Shown in pieces: positions 32,846 to 39,839 of a stretch of DNA of 39,839 nt. Under the pieces are notes generated by a model. The model was given only the letters and a program-made list of their open reading frames with translations. It was not told the origin of the DNA and did no database searches. How positions within the stretch are numbered: position 1 is the first letter of the stretch; every line of letters begins with the position of its first letter. The stretch is from the NCBI GenBank assembly GCA_937863045.1, contig CALMBU010000023.1, forward strand, positions 1 through 39,839, given 5' to 3'. The translations under genes and the position numbers were made by a program. This stretch comes from an uncultured Polynucleobacter sp. (GTDB taxonomy: Bacteria > Pseudomonadota > Gammaproteobacteria > Burkholderiales > Burkholderiaceae).

Positions 32846-32863
32846 GTAGCCCCTAGGGGTAAC
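32846..32863. promoter_or_regulatory. Near-perfect palindrome in the fum-acs divergent region
   Basis: GTAGCCCCTAGGGGTAAC has a perfect 10-bp core (CCCCTAGGGG, 32850-32859) and outer bases partly symmetric. It lies 104 bases upstream of the acs ATG, a suitable place for an activator or repressor of acs. No T-run follows, so it is not a terminator. The binding protein is unknown. Confidence 0.5.
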
Positions 32864-32890
32864 CCTGATGAGCGCTGAACTTTATTGAAA

Positions 32891-32909
32891 TTGTCAGTCA
32901 GTTGTCAGT
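32891..32909 (+). repeat. Direct repeat TTGTCAGT upstream of acs
   Basis: TTGTCAGT occurs at 32891-32898 and 32902-32909, an 11-base period or one helical turn, about 60-75 bases before the acs ATG. Same-face spacing suggests tandem protein binding sites; TTGTCA also resembles a -35 element, though no good -10 fits. Confidence 0.4.
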
Positions 32910-32966
32910 ACGCGAGCCTAATCTCGAACTTTGTCAAAAACGCTGCCTAGAAAGTAGGAGAAAAGT

Positions 32967-34949
32967 ATGTCCGGTATGGAACAGTTGTTAGTAGAAAATC
33001 GTGTGTTTAACCCACCAAAAGCATTTGCTAAGCAAGCAGCCATCACAAGCATGGATCAATACAATGCGATGTGCAAAGCTTTTGATAAAGATTTCAATGG
33101 TACTTGGGCACGCTTAGCAAAAGAAAACTTGTTTTGGAAGAAGCCATTCACCAAAGTTTTAGATGAATCTAAAGCTCCTTTTTACAAGTGGTTTGAAGAT
33201 GGTTTAACGAATGCTTCTTACAACTGTATCGATCGCAATATCAAAAATGGCATGGCTAAGAAAACTGCCATCATTTTTGAAGCCGACGGCGGTGAAGTTT
33301 CAAAAGTAACTTATCAAGAATTACATGACCGTGTAGCGGTATTTGCTAACGGTTTGAAAAAACTAGGCATCAAAAAAGGTGACCGCGTCGTTATTTACAT
33401 GTCGATGTCAATCGAAGGCGTTGTAGCGATGCAGGCATGTGCTCGTATCGGTGCTACTCACTCAGTGGTATTCGGCGGGTTCTCAGCCAAGTCTTTGCAA
33501 GAGCGTATTGTGGACGTGGGCGCCGTGGCTTTGATCACTGCTGACCAACAATTGCGTGGTGGTAAAGCATTGCCATTGAAGACCATCGCTGATGAGGCCT
33601 TGGATCTGGGCGGCTGCGAGAAGCTTAAGCACGTGATTGTTTATAAGCGCACTGGCGGCGATGTGCCGATGAAGGCAGGTCGTGACAAGTGGATGCACGA
33701 TGTGTCTGCTGGTCAAGCAAAAGTATGCGAGCCAGAGTGGGTGAGCGCAGAGCATCCTTTATTTGTTCTTTACACATCAGGTTCAACAGGTAAGCCAAAA
33801 GGCGTTCAGCACTCAACAGGTGGTTACTTGTTGTGGGCGATGTTGACGATGAAGTGGACCTTCGACTTGCGTGATAGCGATGTGTTCTGGTGTACAGCTG
33901 ACATTGGTTGGATCACAGGACATAGCTATGTTGCTTATGGTCCTTTGGCATGCGGTGGCACACAAATCGTTTTCGAAGGCGTGCCTACTTATCCAAACGC
34001 CGGTCGTTTCTGGGAAATGATTCAGCGTCACAAAGTATCTATTTTCTACACAGCACCAACAGCAATTCGTTCATTGATCAAAGCGTCTGACACAGATTCT
34101 TCAGTTCATCCGAAGAATTACAACTTGAAGAGTTTGCGTGTCTTAGGTTCTGTGGGTGAGCCAATCAATCCTGAAGCATGGATGTGGTACTACAAGAACG
34201 TTGGTGGCGAGAAGTGTCCGATTGTGGATACATTCTGGCAAACAGAAACAGGTGGTCACATGATCACGCCATTGCCAGGTGCAACACCATTGGTGCCAGG
34301 TTCATGCACATTGCCATTGCCAGGCATCATGGCGGCGATTGTGGATGAGGTTGGTGGTGATATGCCTAACGGCCAAGGTGGTATTTTGGTTGTGAAGCGT
34401 CCATGGCCTTCAATGATCCGTAACATTTGGGGAGACCCAGAGCGCTTTAAGAAGAGCTACTTCCCAGAAGAGTTGGGTGGCAAGCTTTACTTGGCAGGCG
34501 ATGGCGCGATTCGCAACAAAAAAACAGCTTACTTCACCATCACTGGTCGTATCGATGACGTTTTGAACGTTTCAGGTCACCGCATGGGCACGATGGAAAT
34601 CGAGTCAGCATTGGTGGCTAATCCATTGGTTGCGGAAGCAGCTGTGGTTGGTCGTCCAGACGACATGACAGGTGAAGCGATTGTGGCCTTTGTGGTGCTT
34701 AAAGGTAAGCGTCCAACCGGTGACGAAGCGAAGAAGATTGCAACAGACTTGCGTAACTGGGTTGGTAAAGAAATCGGTCCAATCGCCAAACCAAAAGAAA
34801 TTCGTTTTGGCGATAACTTACCTAAGACTCGTTCAGGCAAGATCATGCGTCGTTTGTTGCGTGTTTTGGCAAAAGGTGAAGAAATCACTCAAGACACATC
34901 AACACTTGAAAATCCAGCAATTTTGGAGCAACTCAAGCACGCGATTTAA
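32967..34949 (+). CDS. acs: Acetyl-coenzyme A synthetase
   Basis: Acs activates acetate to acetyl-CoA through acetyl-AMP. The 660-residue protein begins with the family N-terminal domain and has the AMP-binding motif '[19 protein letters not shown]' near 267-285, '[13 protein letters not shown]', the hinge and adenylate motif '[20 protein letters not shown]' region, '[16 protein letters not shown]', and '[15 protein letters not shown]', whose lysine is the acetylation site controlled by Pat/CobB-type enzymes in other bacteria. A GTAGGAG ribosome-binding site precedes the ATG. An acetate-permease-like symporter gene follows, so uptake and activation of acetate are encoded side by side. A hairpin lies between them. 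Confidence 0.98.
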   Translation: MSGMEQLLVENRVFNPPKAFAKQAAITSMDQYNAMCKAFDKDFNGTWARLAKENLFWKKPFTKVLDESKAPFYKWFEDGLTNASYNCIDRNIKNGMAKKTAIIFEADGGEVSKVTYQELHDRVAVFANGLKKLGIKKGDRVVIYMSMSIEGVVAMQACARIGATHSVVFGGFSAKSLQERIVDVGAVALITADQQLRGGKALPLKTIADEALDLGGCEKLKHVIVYKRTGGDVPMKAGRDKWMHDVSAGQAKVCEPEWVSAEHPLFVLYTSGSTGKPKGVQHSTGGYLLWAMLTMKWTFDLRDSDVFWCTADIGWITGHSYVAYGPLACGGTQIVFEGVPTYPNAGRFWEMIQRHKVSIFYTAPTAIRSLIKASDTDSSVHPKNYNLKSLRVLGSVGEPINPEAWMWYYKNVGGEKCPIVDTFWQTETGGHMITPLPGATPLVPGSCTLPLPGIMAAIVDEVGGDMPNGQGGILVVKRPWPSMIRNIWGDPERFKKSYFPEELGGKLYLAGDGAIRNKKTAYFTITGRIDDVLNVSGHRMGTMEIESALVANPLVAEAAVVGRPDDMTGEAIVAFVVLKGKRPTGDEAKKIATDLRNWVGKEIGPIAKPKEIRFGDNLPKTRSGKIMRRLLRVLAKGEEITQDTSTLENPAILEQLKHAI

Positions 34950-34982
34950 GTTTCCTTGACTAGCGTCATCATGTAGTCATTC

Positions 34983-35013
34983 AGGCCGGTTACCTCACAG
35001 TACCGGCCTATTT
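34983..35013 (+). terminator. Terminator hairpin between acs and the symporter gene
   Basis: An 8-bp GC-rich stem (AGGCCGGT at 34983-34990, ACCGGCCT at 35002-35009) is followed by ATTTTC. It ends about 27 bases before the symporter ATG, so the symporter depends on readthrough or an unseen promoter. Confidence 0.65.
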
Positions 35014-35039
35014 TCTTGGGTCTGAGTCATAATCTGCAT

Positions 35040-37097
35040 ATGGAGATTCGGTCTGAATCAAAAAAGATAGGTTTTTACTACCTGCTGTTCACAGCAGGCT
35101 TTTTGCTGTTCGTTTACTTTTTAGGTTTGCTTGAGCAGACCAGTGGTTCAGGTATTTGGCTGGGCTATGTTTTCTTATTTGTCACAATCGCCATTTATGC
35201 GAGTATTGGACTGATCTGCCGGACGTCTGATATCAGCGATTACTATGTGGCGGGCCGCAAAATACCCGCCGTGTTTAATGGCATGGCCACCGCTGCTGAT
35301 TGGATGAGTGCTGCGACCTTCATTGGTTTGGTGGGCATTCTATTCAGCTCTGGCTATAAAGGCCTGGCATTCATTGTTGGCTGGACAGGCGGTTTTTGTC
35401 TGGTAGCGATGTTAATTGCTCCATACATTCGTAAATTTGGTTCTTACACCATCCCTGATTTCTTGGCCATCCGTTACAGCCAAGGAAAAGAGGGTGGCAG
35501 CAGAGCTGTCAGAGTTGTGGCGGTTGGCGCCACCATCATTTGTTCATTTGTTTATTTGGTTGCTCAAATTCAAGGCGTGGGTTTGATTGTTAATCGCTTC
35601 ATTGGCGTTGAGTTTGGAGTGGGCGTCTTCTTTGGTTTGGCAGGCATCTTGGTTTGTTCTTTTTTAGGTGGGATGCGTGCAGTGACATGGACTCAGGTGG
35701 CTCAGTACATCATTTTCATGATTGCCTTGCTATTGCCACTCACGATGATGTCATATAAAAAACATCAATCTATTTTTCCGCAAGCCACTTATGGTCAGAT
35801 TTTGCAAGAGATTGAATTTCATGAAAAAGATTTTGAAGTCACCGCTGAAGAAAAAAAGGTTCGTGATTACTATTTAAAGCAAGCCATACTTTTAGATAAA
35901 AAAATAAATGCATTGCCAAATTCTTTTTTTGAGGGAAAAAAAGAAGCTGAAAAGAAGTTACAAGAAGCTCGCTCCAGTCAAATTCCCCTGAAAGAATTGA
36001 AGGCCATTGAAAAGAGATTGAATGACTTTCCAAAAGATCCTGCCAGCGCTTACGAACTTTGGCAGATCCAGAAAAAAGAGGCGCAACTCAAAAGTCAAAC
36101 AGCCATCCCATCAATGGATCCAGCATCCAGTAAGGGCGTGGGGGTTTCTAATTTAGATAATCTTAACTTTGTGCTTTTGATTTTTTGCTTGATGTTTGGC
36201 ACAGCCAGCCTGCCACATATCTTGACACGTTACTACACTACCACCAGCGTATCAGCCACGCGCTATTCAGTCTTTTGGACTTTGCTGTTTGTTGTGCTGT
36301 TCTATATCAGTGTGCCCGCCTTGGCAGCCATGGTGAAGTTGGAGCTATTTAAAAATTTGGTAGGGATTTCCTATGCAGATTTACCTAATTGGGTTTTGAA
36401 TTGGCGAAAATTAGACCCCCCGGTTTTATCAATCGCTGATATCAATGGGGATGGCTTTGTGCAGTGGGCTGAATTATCAATTTCGCCTGACATGATCATC
36501 TTAGCCGCTCCTGAGATTGCCGGCTTGCCTTATGTGATTTCTGGTTTGGTGGCAGCTGGTGCGCTTGCAGCAGCCTTATCAACGGCCGATGGATTGTTGC
36601 TGACAATTGCGAATGCTATTTCACACGATGTTTACTATCACTTGGTCAATAAAAGCGCAACTCACCAACGGCGTGTCACGATTGCAAAAATCGTTTTATT
36701 GGCAGTGGCCTTGTTCGCTGCTTATGTGACCTCGCTGCGACCTGGAGACATTTTATTTTTAGTGGGCTCTGCATTCTCCTTGGCTGCCTCGAGCTTTTTT
36801 GCCGTGTTGATTTTGGCAGTATTCTCGAAAAGAATTAATCAATGGGGAGCCATTGCGGGTATGCTCACAGGGTTCTTTGTGAGCGGCACATACATTGCCT
36901 TGAATTACCCCTTTGTGTCTCGATTAACCGGTGTGTTTGGTGAGCGTTGGTTTGGCATTGACCCAATTGCATCAGGTGCATTTGGTATTCCTGCCAGTTT
37001 TGCGGCCGCATTTTTGGTCTCGTACATGACCAAAAAGAATCCGCCAGTCATCAGTCGTTTGGTGGATTATCTGCGCGAAGCCAGATCCTCTGTTTAA
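35040..37097 (+). CDS. Sodium:solute symporter, VC_2705/ActP-like
   Basis: A 685-residue SSS-family symporter. The N-terminal half carries 'SDYYVAGRKIPAVFNGMATAADWMSAATF' (cited by 'DYYVAGRKIPAVFNG' and 'AADWMSAATFIG'), the sodium-site region of this family, and the later helices carry 'FGTASLPHILTRYYTT' and 'AAALSTADGLLLTIANAISH'. The location behind acs and these motifs suggest acetate or another short-chain carboxylate as substrate. Residues about 239-372 form a long charged Lys/Glu-rich insertion likely to be helical, and residues 467-478 (DINGDGFVQWAE) match an EF-hand loop. The start is ATG 35040, preferred to the TTG at 35016. The preceding DUF4212-type small subunit seen with some relatives seems fused or absent: the first helix (11-30) could represent it. 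Confidence 0.88.
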   Translation: MEIRSESKKIGFYYLLFTAGFLLFVYFLGLLEQTSGSGIWLGYVFLFVTIAIYASIGLICRTSDISDYYVAGRKIPAVFNGMATAADWMSAATFIGLVGILFSSGYKGLAFIVGWTGGFCLVAMLIAPYIRKFGSYTIPDFLAIRYSQGKEGGSRAVRVVAVGATIICSFVYLVAQIQGVGLIVNRFIGVEFGVGVFFGLAGILVCSFLGGMRAVTWTQVAQYIIFMIALLLPLTMMSYKKHQSIFPQATYGQILQEIEFHEKDFEVTAEEKKVRDYYLKQAILLDKKINALPNSFFEGKKEAEKKLQEARSSQIPLKELKAIEKRLNDFPKDPASAYELWQIQKKEAQLKSQTAIPSMDPASSKGVGVSNLDNLNFVLLIFCLMFGTASLPHILTRYYTTTSVSATRYSVFWTLLFVVLFYISVPALAAMVKLELFKNLVGISYADLPNWVLNWRKLDPPVLSIADINGDGFVQWAELSISPDMIILAAPEIAGLPYVISGLVAAGALAAALSTADGLLLTIANAISHDVYYHLVNKSATHQRRVTIAKIVLLAVALFAAYVTSLRPGDILFLVGSAFSLAASSFFAVLILAVFSKRINQWGAIAGMLTGFFVSGTYIALNYPFVSRLTGVFGERWFGIDPIASGAFGIPASFAAAFLVSYMTKKNPPVISRLVDYLREARSSV

Positions 37098-37103
37098 GTG
37101 ATT

Positions 37104-37652
37104 TTATTTTTTTGGAAATAACTTAAGCCAGCCATCTGTGCCAAGCTTTTCCATGGTTTGCATATTGGTTTCAAAAATTGCTTCAGCTTCTGGAAATGCT
37201 TTGACTGCTTCATCGATGCTATCTTCACGCAGTAAATGCAGGGTTGGGTAAGGTGAGCGATTGGTGAAATTCGTCACATCATCAATCTCAGTTCCAGCAA
37301 ATTGATATTGCGGATGAAAGCTGGCTATCTGTAATTCACCATCCAAATCCAAGTCTTCTAATAGCTGATCTGCCAATTCTAAGAAGTCGTTGTAATCAAG
37401 GAAGTCATTCAACACATTTGGATGGATCAGCAAAGTCGTGTCTGTTTTTTCACGAGAAACTTCTGCTAAAAATTCCAATTCTTGAGCCAGGCTTTCAAGT
37501 AATTGCTCCACCGTTGTGGCCTCACTCACCACGTACTTGATTTGCTCTTTGACATGCACTGCTTTGGCAAAAGGGCAGAGGTTCAAACCAATCACGGCTT
37601 TGATCAGCCAATCTTGTGTTTCTTGAATGATATTGCTGGTATTTGAGGGCAT
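37104..37652 (-). CDS. DUF1415 family protein, 182 aa
   Basis: The sequence 'TQDWLIKAVIGLNLCPFAKAV' region (cited as 'VIGLNLCPFAKAV') and 'IASFHPQYQFAGTEIDD', 'NRSPYPTLHLLREDSIDEAV' are hallmarks of DUF1415, a cytoplasmic family of unknown function that is widespread in proteobacteria. The conserved Cys-Pro-Phe motif may be functional. The ATG at 37652 is preferred to the TTG at 37661. It is convergent with the symporter gene (6 bases) and divergent from the flavoprotein gene, whose start is 42 bases away. Confidence 0.92.
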   Translation of the reverse strand: MPSNTSNIIQETQDWLIKAVIGLNLCPFAKAVHVKEQIKYVVSEATTVEQLLESLAQELEFLAEVSREKTDTTLLIHPNVLNDFLDYNDFLELADQLLEDLDLDGELQIASFHPQYQFAGTEIDDVTNFTNRSPYPTLHLLREDSIDEAVKAFPEAEAIFETNMQTMEKLGTDGWLKLFPKK

Positions 37653-37693
37653 AGTTTCCAATTTCTTTGACAGATTGTGTATCGTATAGCCTT

Positions 37694-39325
37694 ATGATTC
37701 GTATTACAGAACTGCGTTTGCCCATTGAGCATGCTCCAGAGGAGCTTGAAGCCGCTATCTTAAAGCGTTTGGGCATTACTTCTAAAGATTTAATTGATTT
37801 TATAGTTTTCAAGCGCAGTTATGACGCCAGAAAAAACATTGCATTGGCCTTCATTTATACCTTAGATGTCTCTGTAAAAAATGAAGAGGCCATTTTGGCT
37901 AAATACGGACACGATCAACACGTGCGACCATCCCCTGATACCAGTTATCACTTCGTGGCTCAAGCAAATACTCAGTTGGGTCAGCCATTATCAGAACGAC
38001 CAGTGGTGATTGGTTTTGGACCCTGCGGTATTTTTGCTGCTTTGGTCCTTGCGCAAATGGGTTTTAAACCAATTGTTCTTGAGCGTGGCAAGCAAGTCAG
38101 AGAGCGCACTCAAGACACCTGGGGTTTGTGGCGCAAAAATGTTCTCAACCCTGAATCCAATGTGCAATTTGGTGAAGGTGGTGCGGGTACCTTCTCAGAT
38201 GGCAAGCTCTACAGCCAAATCAAAGACCCTAAGTTCTATGGTCGTAAAGTCATTCAAGAATTCATCAAAGCAGGAGCACCCGAAGAAATTGCCTATGTGG
38301 CCAAACCCCACATTGGCACATTCCGTTTGGTGGGCGTGGTTGAAAAGATGCGTCAAGAAATCATCAGTCTGGGCGGCGAGGTGCGTTTCCAGCAAAAAGT
38401 CACTGGCTTTGAAATCAAGGATGGCGAGATGGCAGGCGTACATCTTGAGAGTGGTGAAAAATTAGCCGCCCGTCATGTCATCATTGCCCTAGGCCATAGT
38501 GCCAGAGATACTTTCAAGGCCTTGCATGAAGCTGGTGTTTATATTGAACCAAAACCTTTCTCCGTTGGTTTTAGGATTGAGCACCCGCAATCATTGATTG
38601 ACCGAGCCAGGCTTGGGCCACATGCAGGCAACCCTTTGATTGGCGCAGCTGATTACAAGTTGGTGCACCATGCCAAAAATGGTCGTGCTGTTTATAGCTT
38701 TTGTATGTGCCCTGGCGGAACTGTCGTGGCAGCGACTTCAGAAGAGAACAGGGTGGTCACCAATGGCATGAGTCAGTACTCGCGCAATGAGCGCAATGCC
38801 AATGCAGGCATTGTGGTGAACGTTGATCCAAAAGATTATGGTGGCAGCGCTGAGAACCCTTTAGCAGGTATTGATTTTCAAAGAGCGCTTGAGTCCAAAG
38901 CTTTTGAATTGGGTGGCAGAAACTACGAAGCGCCTGGCCAACTCGTGGGCGACTTTATCGCCGGGCAAACTTCCACTGAATTTGGCAAAGTGATTCCATC
39001 GTATAAGCCAGGTGTGCACCTCACCGATTTAGCACAAGCATTGCCTGACTTTGTGATTGAAGCGATGAGAGAGGCTTTGCCTGAATTTGATAAAAAGATC
39101 AAAGGCTTTGCCATGCATGATGCTGTTTTAACTGGGGTAGAAACCAGAACATCATCCCCTTTGAGAATCACCAGAGGCAATAATTGCCAAAGCTTGAATA
39201 TCAAGGGCTTGTATCCTGCGGGTGAGGGCGCTGGTTATGCGGGCGGTATTCTATCCGCTGGCGTTGATGGTATCAAGGTGGCCGAAGCCCTGGCGCTTAG
39301 CATGATTCAGGCCAAACCAAACTAA
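37694..39325 (+). CDS. FAD-dependent dehydrogenase of the COG2509 family
   Basis: A 543-residue flavoprotein. It has a small N-terminal domain (1-95, 'MIRITELRLPIEHAPEEL'), then a Rossmann FAD-binding motif 'VVIGFGPCGIFAALVLAQMG' (107-112 GFGPCG) and 'IVLERGKQVRERT'. Further blocks 'FGEGGAGTFSDGKLY', 'HIGTFRLVGVV' and the C-terminal 'GLYPAGEGAGYAGGILSAG' fit the COG2509 family of uncharacterised dehydrogenases. The reaction is unknown. The ATG at 37694 is chosen over the TTG at 37667 because the shorter protein begins with the conserved domain. No membrane segments are seen. It is convergent with the DUF3422 gene. Confidence 0.92.
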   Translation: MIRITELRLPIEHAPEELEAAILKRLGITSKDLIDFIVFKRSYDARKNIALAFIYTLDVSVKNEEAILAKYGHDQHVRPSPDTSYHFVAQANTQLGQPLSERPVVIGFGPCGIFAALVLAQMGFKPIVLERGKQVRERTQDTWGLWRKNVLNPESNVQFGEGGAGTFSDGKLYSQIKDPKFYGRKVIQEFIKAGAPEEIAYVAKPHIGTFRLVGVVEKMRQEIISLGGEVRFQQKVTGFEIKDGEMAGVHLESGEKLAARHVIIALGHSARDTFKALHEAGVYIEPKPFSVGFRIEHPQSLIDRARLGPHAGNPLIGAADYKLVHHAKNGRAVYSFCMCPGGTVVAATSEENRVVTNGMSQYSRNERNANAGIVVNVDPKDYGGSAENPLAGIDFQRALESKAFELGGRNYEAPGQLVGDFIAGQTSTEFGKVIPSYKPGVHLTDLAQALPDFVIEAMREALPEFDKKIKGFAMHDAVLTGVETRTSSPLRITRGNNCQSLNIKGLYPAGEGAGYAGGILSAGVDGIKVAEALALSMIQAKPN

Positions 39326-39335
39326 GCCAAGTGAC

Positions 39336-39839
39336 TCAATTCGGATTAAACTTTTTTTTGCGAAGTTTATTCAGTGCATAGATGCCATAAGCAATGATAG
39401 GTGCGGATGCGCCACCAATGAGTTCTGCCGGAACCATCAAACCCAATTCTTTGACGCCTTTGGCCATGTAAATGATCAAACTCACGGCGTAGTAGGTTAA
39501 TACTAAAACTGATAAACCCTCTACAGTCTCTTGCAGGCGCAGCTGAATCTTCGCGCGACGATCCATACTTGCCAATAACTCTTGAGTTTGGCTTTCGTTC
39601 ACAAACTCTATGCGTGTTCGCAAAATTTGCGTGGTGCGTGAGATGCGATCTGATAATTCACGCAAGCGACGTTGAGTCCATGAGCAAGTGCTCATGGCTG
39701 GAGCAAAGCGACGCTCCATGAACTCAGATAAAGTTTGGACGCCAGGCAATGGGGACTCGCTTAATTCCTCAAGATTCTTAGCCGCTAACTGGCTGTAGGC
39801 TTCGGCCGCGGTAAAGCGAAGACCATGCTCAGAAATCCA
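39336..39839 (-). CDS. DUF3422 family membrane protein (C-terminal part, partial)
   Basis: The frame is open to the end of the window, so only the last 167 residues are seen. 'FMERRFAPAMSTCSWTQRRL' and 'SMDRRAKIQLRLQETVEGLS' are DUF3422 hallmarks. After a helical region of coiled-coil type come two hydrophobic segments ('LSVLVLTYYAVSLIIYMAKG' and 'LIGGASAPIIAYGIYAL'), giving a C-terminal membrane anchor, and a lysine-rich tail. Function is unknown. An internal ATG at 39749 is not a real start because the family sequence continues upstream ('EAYSQLAAKNLEELSESPL'). Confidence 0.9.
   Translation of the reverse strand, partial: WISEHGLRFTAAEAYSQLAAKNLEELSESPLPGVQTLSEFMERRFAPAMSTCSWTQRRLRELSDRISRTTQILRTRIEFVNESQTQELLASMDRRAKIQLRLQETVEGLSVLVLTYYAVSLIIYMAKGVKELGLMVPAELIGGASAPIIAYGIYALNKLRKKKFNPN

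Noticed and set aside
37667-37696. TTGACA upstream of the flavoprotein gene as a promoter
   Set aside because: No suitable -10 lies at 16-18 bases; that position falls at the start codon.

Overview
The window looks like a chromosomal segment of a free-living betaproteobacterium of the Burkholderiaceae, most like Polynucleobacter or a close relative. The reasons are gene content and style: an EF-P with arginine at position 32 beside its rhamnosyltransferase earP, the order uvrC-pgsA-tRNA-Gly-tRNA-Cys, a class I fumarase, a TRAP oxo-acid transporter, a moderate GC content and short intergenic gaps. This placement is by recognition of gene families, not by a database search. No insertion sequence, CRISPR array, rRNA operon, complete prophage or known defence island is visible. 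No stretch longer than about 300 bases lacks a plausible gene.

Layout. (1) 1-6.3 kb: end of acpS, nagZ (peptidoglycan recycling), two small unknown genes, then earP-efp on the minus strand, divergent from uvrC, then pgsA. (2) 6.3-7.1 kb: tRNA-Gly(GCC), a terminator, tRNA-Cys(GCA) and a small membrane protein. (3) 7.1-12.3 kb: a DsbA-like oxidoreductase, a COG3146 acyltransferase-like protein, a small lipoprotein and ppc. (4) 12.3-14.9 kb: a likely SOS module, with an HNH nuclease gene divergent from umuD-umuC and a YkgJ-type gene, around a perfect 20-bp palindrome containing the LexA consensus. (5) 14.9-18.4 kb: small accessory genes, including a zinc-ribbon-like protein, a stand-alone LON domain, DUF3820, a two-gene cassette of unknown tiny proteins, a possible HigA-like regulator, a low-molecular-weight phosphatase and a MOSC protein. 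(6) 18.4-23.3 kb: a hydroxypyruvate isomerase-like protein, a 2-oxoglutarate/Fe(II) dioxygenase, and a translationally coupled penicillin acylase family protein and secreted histidine phosphatase. (7) 23.4-27.3 kb: a complete TRAP transporter with a strong hairpin terminator between the binding protein and the permeases. (8) 27.4-28.5 kb: tRNA-Leu(UAA), a secreted phospholipase D-type nuclease and the small proteins DUF2256 and TIGR03643. (9) 28.6-32.7 kb: a minus-strand run fum-murI-tonB-exbB-exbD. (10) 33.0-39.8 kb: acs and an acetate-permease-like sodium:solute symporter, DUF1415, a COG2509 flavoprotein and the C-terminal part of a DUF3422 membrane protein.

How the genes work together. The metabolic theme is small organic acids: TRAP uptake of probable 2-oxo acids, acetate uptake and activation (symporter plus Acs), PEP carboxylase for anaplerosis and fumarase in the TCA cycle. 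The DNA-damage theme is uvrC and umuDC. The least explained parts are the 16.37-17.22 kb small-gene region, the LexA palindrome that almost touches the umuD start codon, and the symporter with a long charged insertion and an EF-hand-like loop.
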